64,000 nt of DNA from an uncultured Selenomonadaceae bacterium (GCA_937902665.1 CALELM010000046.1:9602-73601); one strand, 5' to 3'; counted from the first letter of the stretch, positions 15,298 to 24,266 are shown. Program-made: numbers and translations. The notes: generated from the sequence alone by a model not told the origin.

Positions 15298-17451
15298 TTG
15301 CGTAAGAGATGGAGAAAGGCATTGTTTGCCGGTATGATGGCAGCTTTTTTGGAAATGCAGGTAACGCCGGCAAGTGCAATGCCTCCAATCATGCCGGTCA
15401 GTGATGTTTACAAGGGCATGACGGGGACGGCTTATACGGTCATGGATGAGACTGGCGAGCTTCGTTCCTTTGATGTGGAGATTATCGGCATTTCCCGTTC
15501 CGGTACGTCTATGCCGTATATTATGGTTCGGGCGTATGGCCCATTGATGGAGGAAAACGGGGGAATTTTGCAAGGGATGAGCGGTAGCCCTGTTTATGTA
15601 GATGATTATTTGGTGGGTGCCGTGTCCATTGGCTTCAAGGATATGAAGAGAACGACCTTCTTCCTTACGCCGGCAGAGGAAATGGTAAAGCTTTGGGATA
15701 TGCCGGATGATAAAAACAAGGCAAGAAAGCCCTTGATTGACCTCAAGGCAGTTGCTGAGAAAAAACGCGCGGACGAGGAAAAAGAGCGGAAGGAAAAGAA
15801 GGAAAAAGAAGCTGCAGGCACTGAAAGTAAGCAGGAAGAAGCAAAGCCATTAGAGGAGGGTACCGGGAAAAAGGAAGTGCCTGCCGAGGAAAAGGAAGCA
15901 GCACCTGAGGAAAATGTGTCTGCTGAAGAAAAAGCACCTGCAGAGGAAAAGGAAGCTTCTGTTGAGGAAGGCTCTGCGGGTGGAGAGGAATCCCAAGTGG
16001 ATTCGACAGAAAAACCTTCGGGAGAGGAACCTTCGGAGGACGAGGCTTCGGCTGAGAAAATCGCAGTGGAACTTCCTGAGCAGAAAGCAGAGGAGGAAAC
16101 GTCTCCTGTGGGTGTTCAGGCAGATGGACAGTTGGAGGAAAAAGCTGTATTCACGGTTTCCGGATTTGATAATGCCGGCATGAACTATTTGAAGGAGCAT
16201 GTGTTTCAGCATAATGAGAGTTTGACGGATGCTGTGCTTCTGGGAGGCTCTGGTTCGGAGAATACGGAATTTGCAGGATTGGTGCCGGGAAGCCCTGTTG
16301 GTGTTGCACTTGCCTGCGGAGATTATAATGTCGGTGCAACAGGAACCGTTACGGCGGTAGATGGGAACAGAGTCTTAGCTTTTGGGCATTCCTACATGCA
16401 TACGGGAAACGTCAGTTATTTCATGACGGACGCAACTGTTTTGGGTGGCATGTCTGGACCGACAGCCGGTATGAAGATGTCAAATATCGGTCGAGTTATT
16501 GGGAGAGTCAGCCAAGACAGAACGGCGGGCATTGCAGGTGAGATTGGCGTATATCCCGTGGCAATTCCCGTGAATGTTCATGTGAAGGATAATACGCTTG
16601 GTGTGGAAAGGACGTATGGAACTCGCATTGTCTATGATGAGACATTGCTTCCGCAGCTTAGCGCGAGCATGGCATATTCGTCTATGAGCCAGGTTTCCGA
16701 TGGGCTTAGCGGATGCTCGGCAGATGTCAGCTTCTCCATTCGTACAGATGCAGCGGAAAATGGCATGGCAAAGCGCAGGAATATTTTCTACAATGCAACG
16801 GATGTTGGTCAGGTTGCGGTATTGGATCTCATTCAGGCGATGAACATTTTATGCTCGGATGCAGAAAAAGAATCTGAGATTGTTGGTGTGCAGGTGGACG
16901 TTACGATGGCAGCGGAGCGAAGGACTGCGGCATTGATTTCAGCAACGCCGGACAAGCCTAGCGTAAAGCCGGGAGAAACCGTGAACTTCAAGACAGTCAT
17001 TCATCCTTATCGAAAGGAAAATGAAACTCTGACGATTCCTTATACAGTACCTAAGAATCAGCTTCCAGGTACTCTGCACTTAGATATTCGAGGGGGAGGA
17101 CTGATTCCTGTGGCACAGCTTGCAGCACAAAATGCGGGAGCTTTGCTGGCAGAGGATGGTGCGCCTGTATCGACGAAGGAAAAGCTGAGGGAGTTCCTTC
17201 AGACGGGAAGCAACAATGAGATTATCATATCTCCTGGAGCCCCTGCTGTTCCATTGAGCGAAAAGGAGCAAAAGAAGGCAATCAAGGCAGCAATCAAGGC
17301 GGCAAAGGAGAATCCTGCGCAGGAGGAACGCAAGGTGAACCTTTTGGGAACGAAAAAGGAAACGGTTTCCAAGGAAACGCGGTTCGCAACAGACTATATC
17401 ATTGAAAATGTAGTTCATTCTGTTTTGCAGGTAGAAAAAACTGGAGACTAA
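15298..17451 (+). CDS. SpoIVB/S55 peptidase-domain-like exported protein with acidic linker
   Basis: An in-frame ATG at 15283 contains the Shine-Dalgarno GGAGGTG; the TTG at 15298, six bases after it, is the likely start, giving 717 residues. A signal peptide is followed by GMTGTAYTV and LQGMSGSPVYVDDYLVGAV, which match the S55 serine motif (Ser95). A Glu/Lys-rich low-complexity linker follows (about 155-270). Then come GATGTVTAVDGNRVLAFGHSY, resembling the S55 His region (His364), and an Ig-like C-terminal half. SpoIVB itself is a sporulation signalling protease, but proteins of this architecture occur in non-sporulating bacteria. Protease activity is inferred. It may be co-transcribed with the gene 51 bp upstream. 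Confidence 0.75.
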   Translation: MRKRWRKALFAGMMAAFLEMQVTPASAMPPIMPVSDVYKGMTGTAYTVMDETGELRSFDVEIIGISRSGTSMPYIMVRAYGPLMEENGGILQGMSGSPVYVDDYLVGAVSIGFKDMKRTTFFLTPAEEMVKLWDMPDDKNKARKPLIDLKAVAEKKRADEEKERKEKKEKEAAGTESKQEEAKPLEEGTGKKEVPAEEKEAAPEENVSAEEKAPAEEKEASVEEGSAGGEESQVDSTEKPSGEEPSEDEASAEKIAVELPEQKAEEETSPVGVQADGQLEEKAVFTVSGFDNAGMNYLKEHVFQHNESLTDAVLLGGSGSENTEFAGLVPGSPVGVALACGDYNVGATGTVTAVDGNRVLAFGHSYMHTGNVSYFMTDATVLGGMSGPTAGMKMSNIGRVIGRVSQDRTAGIAGEIGVYPVAIPVNVHVKDNTLGVERTYGTRIVYDETLLPQLSASMAYSSMSQVSDGLSGCSADVSFSIRTDAAENGMAKRRNIFYNATDVGQVAVLDLIQAMNILCSDAEKESEIVGVQVDVTMAAERRTAALISATPDKPSVKPGETVNFKTVIHPYRKENETLTIPYTVPKNQLPGTLHLDIRGGGLIPVAQLAAQNAGALLAEDGAPVSTKEKLREFLQTGSNNEIIISPGAPAVPLSEKEQKKAIKAAIKAAKENPAQEERKVNLLGTKKETVSKETRFATDYIIENVVHSVLQVEKTGD

Positions 17452-17460
17452 TCCTGTCTT

Positions 17461-17486
17461 TTGACTTGTCAGTTTGCTGGTATGAT
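17461..17486 (+). promoter_or_regulatory. Possible murA promoter
   Basis: TTGACT (17461-17466) and the extended -10 TGGTATGAT (TATGAT at 17481-17486) lie just after the preceding stop. The 14-bp spacer is short, so use may depend on the extended -10. Confidence 0.42.
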
Positions 17487-17547
17487 GGTAAACTAGTTCA
17501 TAATGCTTTATTTAGTTTGATATGCTTGGGAGGATATCGGGCGCAGA

Positions 17548-18813
17548 ATGGAAAAGTTGATTATAAATGGTGGTCGTCGTTTAGAAGGGCGCGTAAGAAT
17601 CAGCGGGGCAAAGAATGCAGTGCTTCCTATCATTGCAGCCGCTCTTTTGGGGCAGGATAAGCCAAGTGTTTTAGATGATGTGCCGGCACTTGAGGACGTG
17701 TATACCATCACTGAGGTTTTGAAAAAGTTGGGAATAGATGCCGTGTTTCATGAGGAGGAGCGGCAGCTGTTCGTAGACAGTACGAATATTGCTTGCTGTG
17801 AGGCACCCTATGACCTTGTGAGAAAGATGCGGGCGTCCTTTCTCATCATGGGACCGCTTTTAGCGCGTTGCGGGAAGGCGAAGATTTCTTTGCCCGGCGG
17901 CTGTGCGATTGGCACAAGGCCTATTGATCTTCATTTAAAGGGATTCGAGGCTCTTGGTGCAGAAATTCGCAGCGGTCATGGCTATATCGAGGCAGTTGCA
18001 CCGAATGGATTGAAGGGTGCAAAGATTTATTTGGATTTTCCGAGTGTTGGTGCCACGGAGAATATCTTGATGGCGGCTTCTATGGCAGAGGGTGTCACTT
18101 TGCTGGAAAATCCGGCGCAGGAGCCGGAAATCGTGGATCTTGCCAATTATCTCAATGTTATGGGGGCAAAGATTCGTGGTGCGGGAACGAATGTTATCAA
18201 GATCGAAGGCCGTCCGAAGCTAGTAGGACGCAGCTATGCGATTATTCCTGACCGCATCGAGGCAGGCACATATATGGTGGCTGCGGCAATGACGCAGGGT
18301 GATGTGTACATCGAGAATGCCATCAGCGAGCATTTGAAGCCTGTGATTGCAAAGCTGAAGGAAGCTGGTGCGCAGATAGAAGAAAATGTTGATGGGATTC
18401 GGGTGAAATGCGCCGGACGCATGAAGGCAGTAGATATCAAGACACTGCCGTATCCAGGATTCCCAACAGACATGCAGGCACAGTTTATGGCAATGATTGC
18501 TGTGGCAAATGGGACTGGCATGGTGACAGAAACTGTTTTCGAGAATCGGTTTATGCATGTAGACGAGCTGAAGCGGATGGGCGCACATATCAAGATAGAT
18601 GGGCGTACTTCCATTGTGGAAGGCGTTGATGGCCTGACTGGATGCCAAGTCAAGGCTACAGATCTCCGTGCCGGTGCTGCTATGGTGCTGGCGGGCTTGG
18701 TAGCAGAGGGAGAGACGCAGATTGGCTATATCCATCATATTGACCGTGGCTATGATTGCCTTGTGGACAAACTGGTGGGGCTTGGTGCAGATATTCGGCG
18801 TGTCGATCAATAG
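17548..18813 (+). CDS. murA: UDP-N-acetylglucosamine 1-carboxyvinyltransferase
   Basis: The 421-residue protein has the MurA start MEKLIINGGRRLEG, SGAKNAVLPIIAAAL (Lys and Asn of the active site), the catalytic Cys in LPGGCAIGTRPIDLH near residue 115, FPSVGATENILMAA and PYPGFPTDMQAQF. It transfers enolpyruvate from PEP to UDP-GlcNAc, the first committed step of peptidoglycan synthesis, and is the fosfomycin target. Length is normal. It follows two exported envelope proteins and is followed by a copy of the interspersed repeat. Confidence 0.96.
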   Translation: MEKLIINGGRRLEGRVRISGAKNAVLPIIAAALLGQDKPSVLDDVPALEDVYTITEVLKKLGIDAVFHEEERQLFVDSTNIACCEAPYDLVRKMRASFLIMGPLLARCGKAKISLPGGCAIGTRPIDLHLKGFEALGAEIRSGHGYIEAVAPNGLKGAKIYLDFPSVGATENILMAASMAEGVTLLENPAQEPEIVDLANYLNVMGAKIRGAGTNVIKIEGRPKLVGRSYAIIPDRIEAGTYMVAAAMTQGDVYIENAISEHLKPVIAKLKEAGAQIEENVDGIRVKCAGRMKAVDIKTLPYPGFPTDMQAQFMAMIAVANGTGMVTETVFENRFMHVDELKRMGAHIKIDGRTSIVEGVDGLTGCQVKATDLRAGAAMVLAGLVAEGETQIGYIHHIDRGYDCLVDKLVGLGADIRRVDQ

Positions 18814-18868
18814 CCATGAGGTGAAAGGGGCGCCTAGAAAAGGGCTTGCGTTGAAATGGCAAAGCCGT

Positions 18869-19018
18869 TATAACGAAGCTAAGATGTCCCCTTTTTCAAC
18901 AGCTTGCTGTAAGTGGGGGAAACCAAATTTAAACAAGCGGTGAGCATATATCCCGCTTCGTTGAAATGCGAATTGGAAGGAAAATGCTTATTGCATTTTC
19001 TTGAACAATGGCGTTATA
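18869..19018 (+). repeat. Structured interspersed repeat, copy C
   Basis: This is a 150-bp copy with complete TATAACG/CGTTATA ends, 55 bp after murA. It differs from copies A and B at scattered positions; the AAAATGC/GCATTTT stem is kept while its loop changes (TTATT). It faces the regulator gene at 19191. Confidence 0.87.
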
Positions 19019-19121
19019 AGATTCTGCTGTGGCAATTTGGGGCAGTGAACGTTTTGCGTGTAAATACTATGGGAAAAAACTAAAAAAATCTATTGTTTTG
19101 TAAACTTTTTTTTAAAAACGA

Positions 19122-19150
19122 TTGCAGGGGAGGGCAATGCTTGCTACAAT
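19122..19150 (+). promoter_or_regulatory. Sigma-70-type promoter of the enhancer-binding-protein-like gene
   Basis: TTGCAG (19122-19127) and TACAAT (19145-19150) are 17 bp apart, and the -10 is extended (TGC-TACAAT). It overlaps upstream in-frame start codons of the next gene, which supports the start at 19191. The gap from 18814 also holds repeat copy C. Confidence 0.65.
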
Positions 19151-19190
19151 GAATCGTGCAGTAGTGTTTTGGCAGGGAGGGACGTTCTTG

Positions 19191-21095
19191 ATGATCAGAG
19201 GGCATCGAAGCAAGGAAAAGATCGAGGCTTACTATCGAAGCTTTGTAGAGGATGGCATTTTGGATCCGAACGTGCATCCGTGGGTAGCGTCCTCTTGGAG
19301 AAGGAGTCAGGAGCTTGGAATTGCTTCCAATGTGATGAACCTGTCGCATCGTTTTTGGGACAAGGAGCTGGAAAGACTTCAGGGAAAGCATGCAGGTGCG
19401 ATTCGTTACCTTGAGAGCATTTGTGAGGGAATTAAGGATTTTTTTCGGAAATACAGTGTGGGGCTTTTTTTGCTGGACGCGGATTGCGTGGTGCTGAAGG
19501 GGTATGCCCAGCCATTTTATCGAGTGCCTGCCAGTGATATGGAGGGTGTGCGTATTGGAATGGAGGAGATTGGCACCTCAAGTATCAGCATTGCGTTGGA
19601 ACAGAAGGCTCCCTTTTGGCTGTTTGGGACTGAGATGTGGGTAAGGGAATGCCAGTGCGGTGATTCCTGTTCCGTACCGGTTTTCGCAGGTGGGAAATGC
19701 CGATATCTTATTTCTATGGTTTCGACGGGACAGGGAGATATGCCGCAGGATGCGTTGATATCGCTGCTCCTTACGATGCGTACCTCTATGGAGAAGCATT
19801 TGGAGGATACCCTTTTGCTTCGGGCGAAGGAAGCAATTCTAAGTGCAACGCCGTTTGCTGCCTATCATGTGATGTCTGGTGGTGAAGTCGCTTATGCCAA
19901 TCAGATGGGAAGGACTCGCTTGGAGCAGTTTGGCGAAGTGGCAGGTGAGCCGGCGAATCTGAAAAATGTTATTATGAATTATAAGCATACGCCGATAAAC
20001 AAGGGGTTTCGTGGAATTCCTTCCTACAATAAAGAGGTGACATGGATTACCCAGTCCAAGACCTATGAGGACATCATGACGGTAGTTCCTCTCGAACATG
20101 ATGGCATGCAGGGCGCAAAGAGCGTGGCTGTGGTGTCTATGCCAATCGAGGAGCTTCGTACATTGGTGGCACATGCGGCAGGATATACGGCAAAGTACAC
20201 GCTGGGTTCTATGGTGGGCGAAGGAATGAATTTCGCAAGCGTTCGGGACAAGGCGGCACGCGTGGCAAAGAACAGGAATCATGTCCTGATTCAGGGAGAG
20301 GCCGGCACAGGCAAGCAGCGTATGGCACATGGAATCCATCAGGCAAGTCCTCGTGCGGCAGGGCCCTTGATTTCTCTTCGTTGCGGTGATGTTACGCCTG
20401 AGCGTCTGGAGCAGGAGCTTTTTGGAGCTGTGCTTACGCAGGAGAACAGCCAGCAGGGAAGGCTGGAGCTTGCTTCGGGCGGTACCTTGTTTTTAGATGA
20501 GGTGGAAAAAATGCCCAGAGCCATTGCGGACAAGCTGGCAAAGATTTTGCTTTCCGGCAAGACAAGACGGAATGGGGAGCGCATGGAGCGTTCTGTGGAT
20601 GTACGCATCATTGCGGCATGTGACAGCGATTTAAAGCGGCTGGTGGAGAGAGACCTTTTTTCCAAGGACTTGTATGATGTGGTTTCTAAAAGCGTGATTC
20701 GCATGCCGTCGCTCAGAAGCAGGCGGGAGGATATTCCCCGTCTTGCCGTGCATATCGTTTCGGAGCTTGCGGAACAGCATCAGATGGCAGCCAAGGAGAT
20801 CCTTCCTGAGACAATCGAAATGCTGAAGGACTATGATTGGCCAGGGAATATCAAGCAACTGCAAAATGTTTTGGAGTATGCTTTCTTTCATACCTCGGAT
20901 ACGGTGATCCGTCCGGCGGATGTCAATGTTATGGGGGACGTGAAGCCGGACAACAAGTGGAAGGAGAATCGCGAGGTGTTCTTGAAGGCGTGGAAGGCAG
21001 CCGGCGGAAACGTGACGAGGTTGGCAAGCCTTTTGGATGTGAGCCGCGTGACGCTCTACCGTTACTTGAAAAAATATGGATTGGAAAAGAAATAG
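19191..21095 (+). CDS. AcoR-like transcriptional regulator, AAA+ and Fis-type HTH, no GAFTGA
   Basis: The protein of about 634 residues has an N-terminal region typical of AcoR-like regulators (HPWVASSWRRSQELGI near residue 25), a GAF-like sensor, and a PAS-like region. An AAA+ domain follows with Walker A GEAGTGKQ near 370 and Walker B GTLFLDEVEK near 430, then a C-terminal Fis HTH (NVTRLASLLDVSRVTLYRYL). The sigma-54 contact loop GAFTGA, normally after ELFG, is replaced by AVLTQENSQQG. The FR.DLYYRL motif is also altered (FSKDLYDVVSKSV). It may therefore act on sigma-70 promoters rather than sigma-54. The ATG at 19191 follows GGGAGGG; the TTG just before it is possible. Confidence 0.8.
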   Translation: MIRGHRSKEKIEAYYRSFVEDGILDPNVHPWVASSWRRSQELGIASNVMNLSHRFWDKELERLQGKHAGAIRYLESICEGIKDFFRKYSVGLFLLDADCVVLKGYAQPFYRVPASDMEGVRIGMEEIGTSSISIALEQKAPFWLFGTEMWVRECQCGDSCSVPVFAGGKCRYLISMVSTGQGDMPQDALISLLLTMRTSMEKHLEDTLLLRAKEAILSATPFAAYHVMSGGEVAYANQMGRTRLEQFGEVAGEPANLKNVIMNYKHTPINKGFRGIPSYNKEVTWITQSKTYEDIMTVVPLEHDGMQGAKSVAVVSMPIEELRTLVAHAAGYTAKYTLGSMVGEGMNFASVRDKAARVAKNRNHVLIQGEAGTGKQRMAHGIHQASPRAAGPLISLRCGDVTPERLEQELFGAVLTQENSQQGRLELASGGTLFLDEVEKMPRAIADKLAKILLSGKTRRNGERMERSVDVRIIAACDSDLKRLVERDLFSKDLYDVVSKSVIRMPSLRSRREDIPRLAVHIVSELAEQHQMAAKEILPETIEMLKDYDWPGNIKQLQNVLEYAFFHTSDTVIRPADVNVMGDVKPDNKWKENREVFLKAWKAAGGNVTRLASLLDVSRVTLYRYLKKYGLEKK

Positions 21096-21127
21096 ATTGA
21101 GGAATCTGCAAGCAAAGGAGAATGGTC

Positions 21128-21778
21128 GTGCGTTTGAGAAGAAAACCGTGGGTGGATGAAGCCATTCATGCATACGATGCATTTGTAATTTCCAAGGATC
21201 AGCCTCTGGGAGAGGAAAAGAAGGGAGGCTGGAGCAGTTTGTTTGGACGTGAGGCGGCTCTCCATGTGGAGCTCGGCACGGGCAAGGGCGATTTCATCAG
21301 CCAGCTGGCGGAGCGATGCCCAGAGGTGAATTTCATCGGCATTGAGGCACAGCAGGACGTGCTTTACTCTGCGGCGAAGAAGATTGCGGCAAAGGAGCTT
21401 TCCAACGTAAGGCTTTTGGTCTTTGATATCAATTATATTGAAAATATCTTTGCCCATGGCGAGGTGGACAGGTTTTATGTCAATTTCTGCGACCCGTGGC
21501 CGAAGAAACGCCATGCGAAGCGGAGGCTGACGCATGCTGGGTTTCTTGAAAAGTACCGCAGGCTTTTGAAGCCGTCAGGGGAGCTTCATTTCAAGACGGA
21601 CAATCGGCCACTGTTTGATTTTTCCTTGGAACAGTTTGAGGAGGCAGGGCTTGCGGTGCGGGATGTTTCCTTTGACCTTCATGCGGAGAATCGTTCCGAC
21701 AATATCATGACGGAGTATGAGCGGAAATTCAGCGGATTTGGGGAAAAAATCAACCGCTGCGAGGTTGTTTTTCCATGA
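21128..21778 (+). CDS. trmB: tRNA (guanine-N7)-methyltransferase TrmB
   Basis: The 216-residue protein begins with the family-typical RLRRKPWV, has the SAM site VELGTGKGDFI near residue 47 and the TrmB signature FCDPWPKKRHAKRRL near 118-132, followed by FKTDNRPLFDFS. It methylates G46 of tRNA. The GTG at 21128 is preferred over the ATG at 21122 because AAAGGAG ends one base before the ATG but eight before the GTG. It is 12 bp from the next gene. Confidence 0.93.
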   Translation: MRLRRKPWVDEAIHAYDAFVISKDQPLGEEKKGGWSSLFGREAALHVELGTGKGDFISQLAERCPEVNFIGIEAQQDVLYSAAKKIAAKELSNVRLLVFDINYIENIFAHGEVDRFYVNFCDPWPKKRHAKRRLTHAGFLEKYRRLLKPSGELHFKTDNRPLFDFSLEQFEEAGLAVRDVSFDLHAENRSDNIMTEYERKFSGFGEKINRCEVVFP

Positions 21779-21790
21779 GGGGGAACGTGC

Positions 21791-22954
21791 GTGATTGTTA
21801 GGAAAAAATTCTGGAACAGTGATGTTGAGGCGTTGCTCGCTATTACGGGGATTCTCATCGTGATAGGAATGGTCAATGTGTTCAGTTCCAGCTTCATCTT
21901 GGCAGAGACTGATTTTGCGACACCATACTTTTTTTTGAAAAAACAGGCGATCAACGTGGTCGTCGGATTTGTGGCTTTCCTAATCTGCTTGCGGGTGGAC
22001 TATCACTGGTGGAAAAAGAAAATGTCCTTTTTGACGATTCTCATGATCGTTCTTTTAATAGTAGTTTTGATGGTTGGCGTTGTTGTCAATGGTTCCAGAA
22101 GATGGCTGCCGGTTGTTTCCATGCAGCCATCCGAGATGGCGAAGCTGGTTGGGATCCTGCTGGAGGCGGCTTATTTGTCAACCGTTGCCAAAAAGGGGAA
22201 GAAGATCACGCCACTCAATGTGCCGTTTGCCTTAATTATTGTCATGGCGGCGCTGGTCGAGATGGAGCCGGACATGGGAACGGCTGCCATTATTTTGGGT
22301 GTTCCGTTTTTGATGATGGTTCTTGCAGGTCTGTCGATGAAGTTTGTAGGATGGAGTGCAGTGATAATGGCTGTGGCGGTTGCTGGCCTGTGTGTCCTGC
22401 AGCCTTATCGACTGGTGCGCATAACTTCCTTTATGAACCCTTGGGCAGATCCACAGAATACGGGATACCAGCTGGTGCAATCCTTGTCTGCGATTGGCTC
22501 CGGAGAGCTGTGGGGCATGGGGCTTGGCGTTGGCGTGAGCAAGTACGAGTACCTTCCTGAGGCGCATACGGACTTTGCGTTTGCTATTTTTTGCCAAGAA
22601 AACGGATTTATCGGAGCGCTTCTCGTCTTTTTCCTGTTTGGCATTTTCATGGTTTATGCAATGCGTGTTGCCAATCGGGCGCAGGATTTTTACGGACAGA
22701 TTCTAGCATTGGGAATCCTTATCCTGATTGTGGGCCAAGCGATTGCCAACCTGTTCATGGTAGCAGGCATGTTTCCCGTGGTTGGCGTTCCGCTTCCATT
22801 TATCAGCTATGGAGGCACGTCACTCATGGTTACGATGGGGGCGGTTGGTATTCTCCTGAATATAGGTTTGCATGGGGAACGCAGGGAAAGCAAAATTTCC
22901 TCGGGAACGCAGGCAAAGCAGGAAGCCCCGTCTTTGCGCTTGGTAAAGAAATAG
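21791..22954 (+). CDS. FtsW/RodA/SpoVE-family SEDS peptidoglycan glycosyltransferase
   Basis: The 387-residue membrane protein has about ten hydrophobic helices and the SEDS motifs VNGSRRWLP with QPSEMAKL near 115, EPDMGTA near 160, and the C-terminal signature PFISYGGTSLMVTMGAVGILLNI. SEDS proteins polymerise lipid II for septal (FtsW) or lateral (RodA) wall synthesis. The SEMAKL segment and the C-terminal tail lean towards FtsW, but RodA cannot be excluded. The GTG start at 21791 follows GAGGGGGAA. Confidence 0.88.
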   Translation: MIVRKKFWNSDVEALLAITGILIVIGMVNVFSSSFILAETDFATPYFFLKKQAINVVVGFVAFLICLRVDYHWWKKKMSFLTILMIVLLIVVLMVGVVVNGSRRWLPVVSMQPSEMAKLVGILLEAAYLSTVAKKGKKITPLNVPFALIIVMAALVEMEPDMGTAAIILGVPFLMMVLAGLSMKFVGWSAVIMAVAVAGLCVLQPYRLVRITSFMNPWADPQNTGYQLVQSLSAIGSGELWGMGLGVGVSKYEYLPEAHTDFAFAIFCQENGFIGALLVFFLFGIFMVYAMRVANRAQDFYGQILALGILILIVGQAIANLFMVAGMFPVVGVPLPFISYGGTSLMVTMGAVGILLNIGLHGERRESKISSGTQAKQEAPSLRLVKK

Positions 22955-22977
22955 GAATTGGCTGGAGAAAGAATGAG

Positions 22978-23013
22978 ACGGGAGGATGTCCATTGGACAT
23001 CCTCCCGTTTGTT
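22978..23013. terminator. Hairpin between convergent genes, probably bidirectional terminator
   Basis: ACGGGAGGATGTCC and GGACATCCTCCCGT form a 14-bp stem between the SEDS gene and the convergent ygbA-like gene. T-rich sequence follows on the + side; the - side is moderately T-rich. Confidence 0.8.
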
Positions 23014-23019
23014 TCTTGT

Positions 23020-23469
23020 TTATGCGTTTTTCTTCTTTTTTCGCTCTTTTGCATTTTTTTCTTTTGCCTGCTGTTTCTTGTCAAGCTCCTTTTGCTGTTT
23101 TTGCTTGGCGTACTCCACGCCCATGCCCATGAGGAAATGCTTGAATGCCATCATGGGATGCGAGAAGAACATGCTACGCTGCGTGGAACTCATGATTTCC
23201 AGAAATTCCTTGGTCGGTGCTGTTCCAAAGCAAGGACGGTCGCAACGGTCGCAAATCGGCTTTGTGATACCGTAGGGGCAACGGTTCATCTTCGTCATGA
23301 CCGTTGCCAGAAGCGCCGTGCATTTCGGGCAGAGCGTCCCTTTTTCGGTATTGTGGTGCTTGTTGCAGTAAAGCCCAAAGGTTTTTTTGATATTTTTCTT
23401 CTCATTGGGAATGTTGTTTTTGATTTCTGCAGGCTTGCGTTTCGGTAGAAATTTTGAAAAGAATCCCAT
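23020..23469 (-). CDS. YgbA-like small Cys-rich protein (nitrous oxide-stimulated promoter family)
   Basis: The 149-residue protein has a Cys/His pattern typical of the YgbA family: YCNKHH, LCPKC, CPYG and CDRCDRPCFG, followed by a membrane-proximal-looking FFSHPMMAFKHFLMG segment and a Lys-rich tail. In enterobacteria the homologue is induced by nitric oxide; its molecular role is not settled, and metal or iron-sulfur binding is an inference from the Cys pattern. The ATG at 23469 is chosen because AAAGG abuts the ATG at 23478 but is well spaced from this one. Confidence 0.75.
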   Translation of the reverse strand: MGFFSKFLPKRKPAEIKNNIPNEKKNIKKTFGLYCNKHHNTEKGTLCPKCTALLATVMTKMNRCPYGITKPICDRCDRPCFGTAPTKEFLEIMSSTQRSMFFSHPMMAFKHFLMGMGVEYAKQKQQKELDKKQQAKEKNAKERKKKKNA

Positions 23470-23541
23470 GTAAACCATCCTTTATCTTATATAATGCTTG
23501 TTGCTTGGCAAATGTCCGTGCCTTTTGAGAGGCACACAACT

Positions 23542-23550
23542 ATTATAGCA
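23542..23550 (-). promoter_or_regulatory. Extended -10 promoter of the ygbA-like gene
   Basis: On the minus strand the extended -10 is TGC-TATAAT (TATAAT at 23542-23547). The 5' leader contains a hairpin, GTGCCT-CTCAAA-AGGCAC (23518-23535). No strong -35 is present. The rest of the gap to 23769 has no other clear gene; TTGGAA-N15-TATACA at 23659-23685 is a weak candidate promoter for the flagellar operon. Confidence 0.55.
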
Positions 23551-23769
23551 CATTGCGATTGAAATTGCTCTGCCTTTGCCTATTTTCCTTTGGCAACTTG
23601 ATTTGTTCCGCTGGCTTATGGATTTTTTGGTTTTCTTTTTTGTACGAAAAAGAGGAAATTGGAATTTTTTGGTGAAATATATACAAGAGAAAGCTTCATG
23701 CACTGGGAGCGTCTTGATAGGCGGGCAGAAGGTGCGTACAAGGATTTTTTGGAAAGGATAGTGAGGAAA

Positions 23770-24186
23770 ATGGCTGGCAAAATCAAGAACTGCCCAGTTT
23801 GCGGAAAGCTTTATGCGGAGATGGGCAGGAAAATGTGTCCGGATTGCTACGAGAAGTATCAGGAGAAGGAACATGAGGTTCTGGAATATGTGCGGGATCA
23901 TAAGGGTGCCAAGATAACGGAAATCGTGGAGGCAACCGGAGCATCGGAGAAGATGATCAATCGAATGATCCGCGAGGGACGCTTTGAGCAAGTGGGCGTA
24001 AGAGTAGGGTATCCGTGCGAGAAATGCGGAACGATGATCTATACGGGCAAGATCTGCATGACCTGCCAAGAAAAAATTCGTGACGAGCTTCAGGCAACGC
24101 AGGCAAAGGTAGTGGCAAAAGCGGCTGCTGCTCCGAGCAAGCCAGCCAGCAAAAAGGGCGGGATGTACACGACAAGGAACTTTTAA
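23770..24186 (+). CDS. yvyF: Flagellar operon protein YvyF
   Basis: The 138-residue protein has two Cys clusters, CPVCGKLY with CPDC (residues 8-27) and CEKCGTMI with CMTC (about 81-99). A helix-turn-helix-like segment lies between them (KITEIVEATGASEKMINRMI). It matches the YvyF (TIGR03826) family in size, motif and position upstream of flgM. The biochemical role is unknown; zinc binding and nucleic-acid contact are inferences. GTGAGGAA precedes the ATG. A diverged paralogue lies at 5884. Confidence 0.85.
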   Translation: MAGKIKNCPVCGKLYAEMGRKMCPDCYEKYQEKEHEVLEYVRDHKGAKITEIVEATGASEKMINRMIREGRFEQVGVRVGYPCEKCGTMIYTGKICMTCQEKIRDELQATQAKVVAKAAAAPSKPASKKGGMYTTRNF

Positions 24187-24266
24187 TCTTATCGGCGAAA
24201 TGCCAATAAGGGGAGAAAAACAGGGATATTTGCAGAAAACAGAAGACAAGCATGGAAAATTTTTAA

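Noticed and set aside
19128..19150. Sigma-54 promoter (GG-N10-GC) before the regulator gene
   Set aside because: The GG and GC elements are two bases too close; a sigma-70 pattern fits better.
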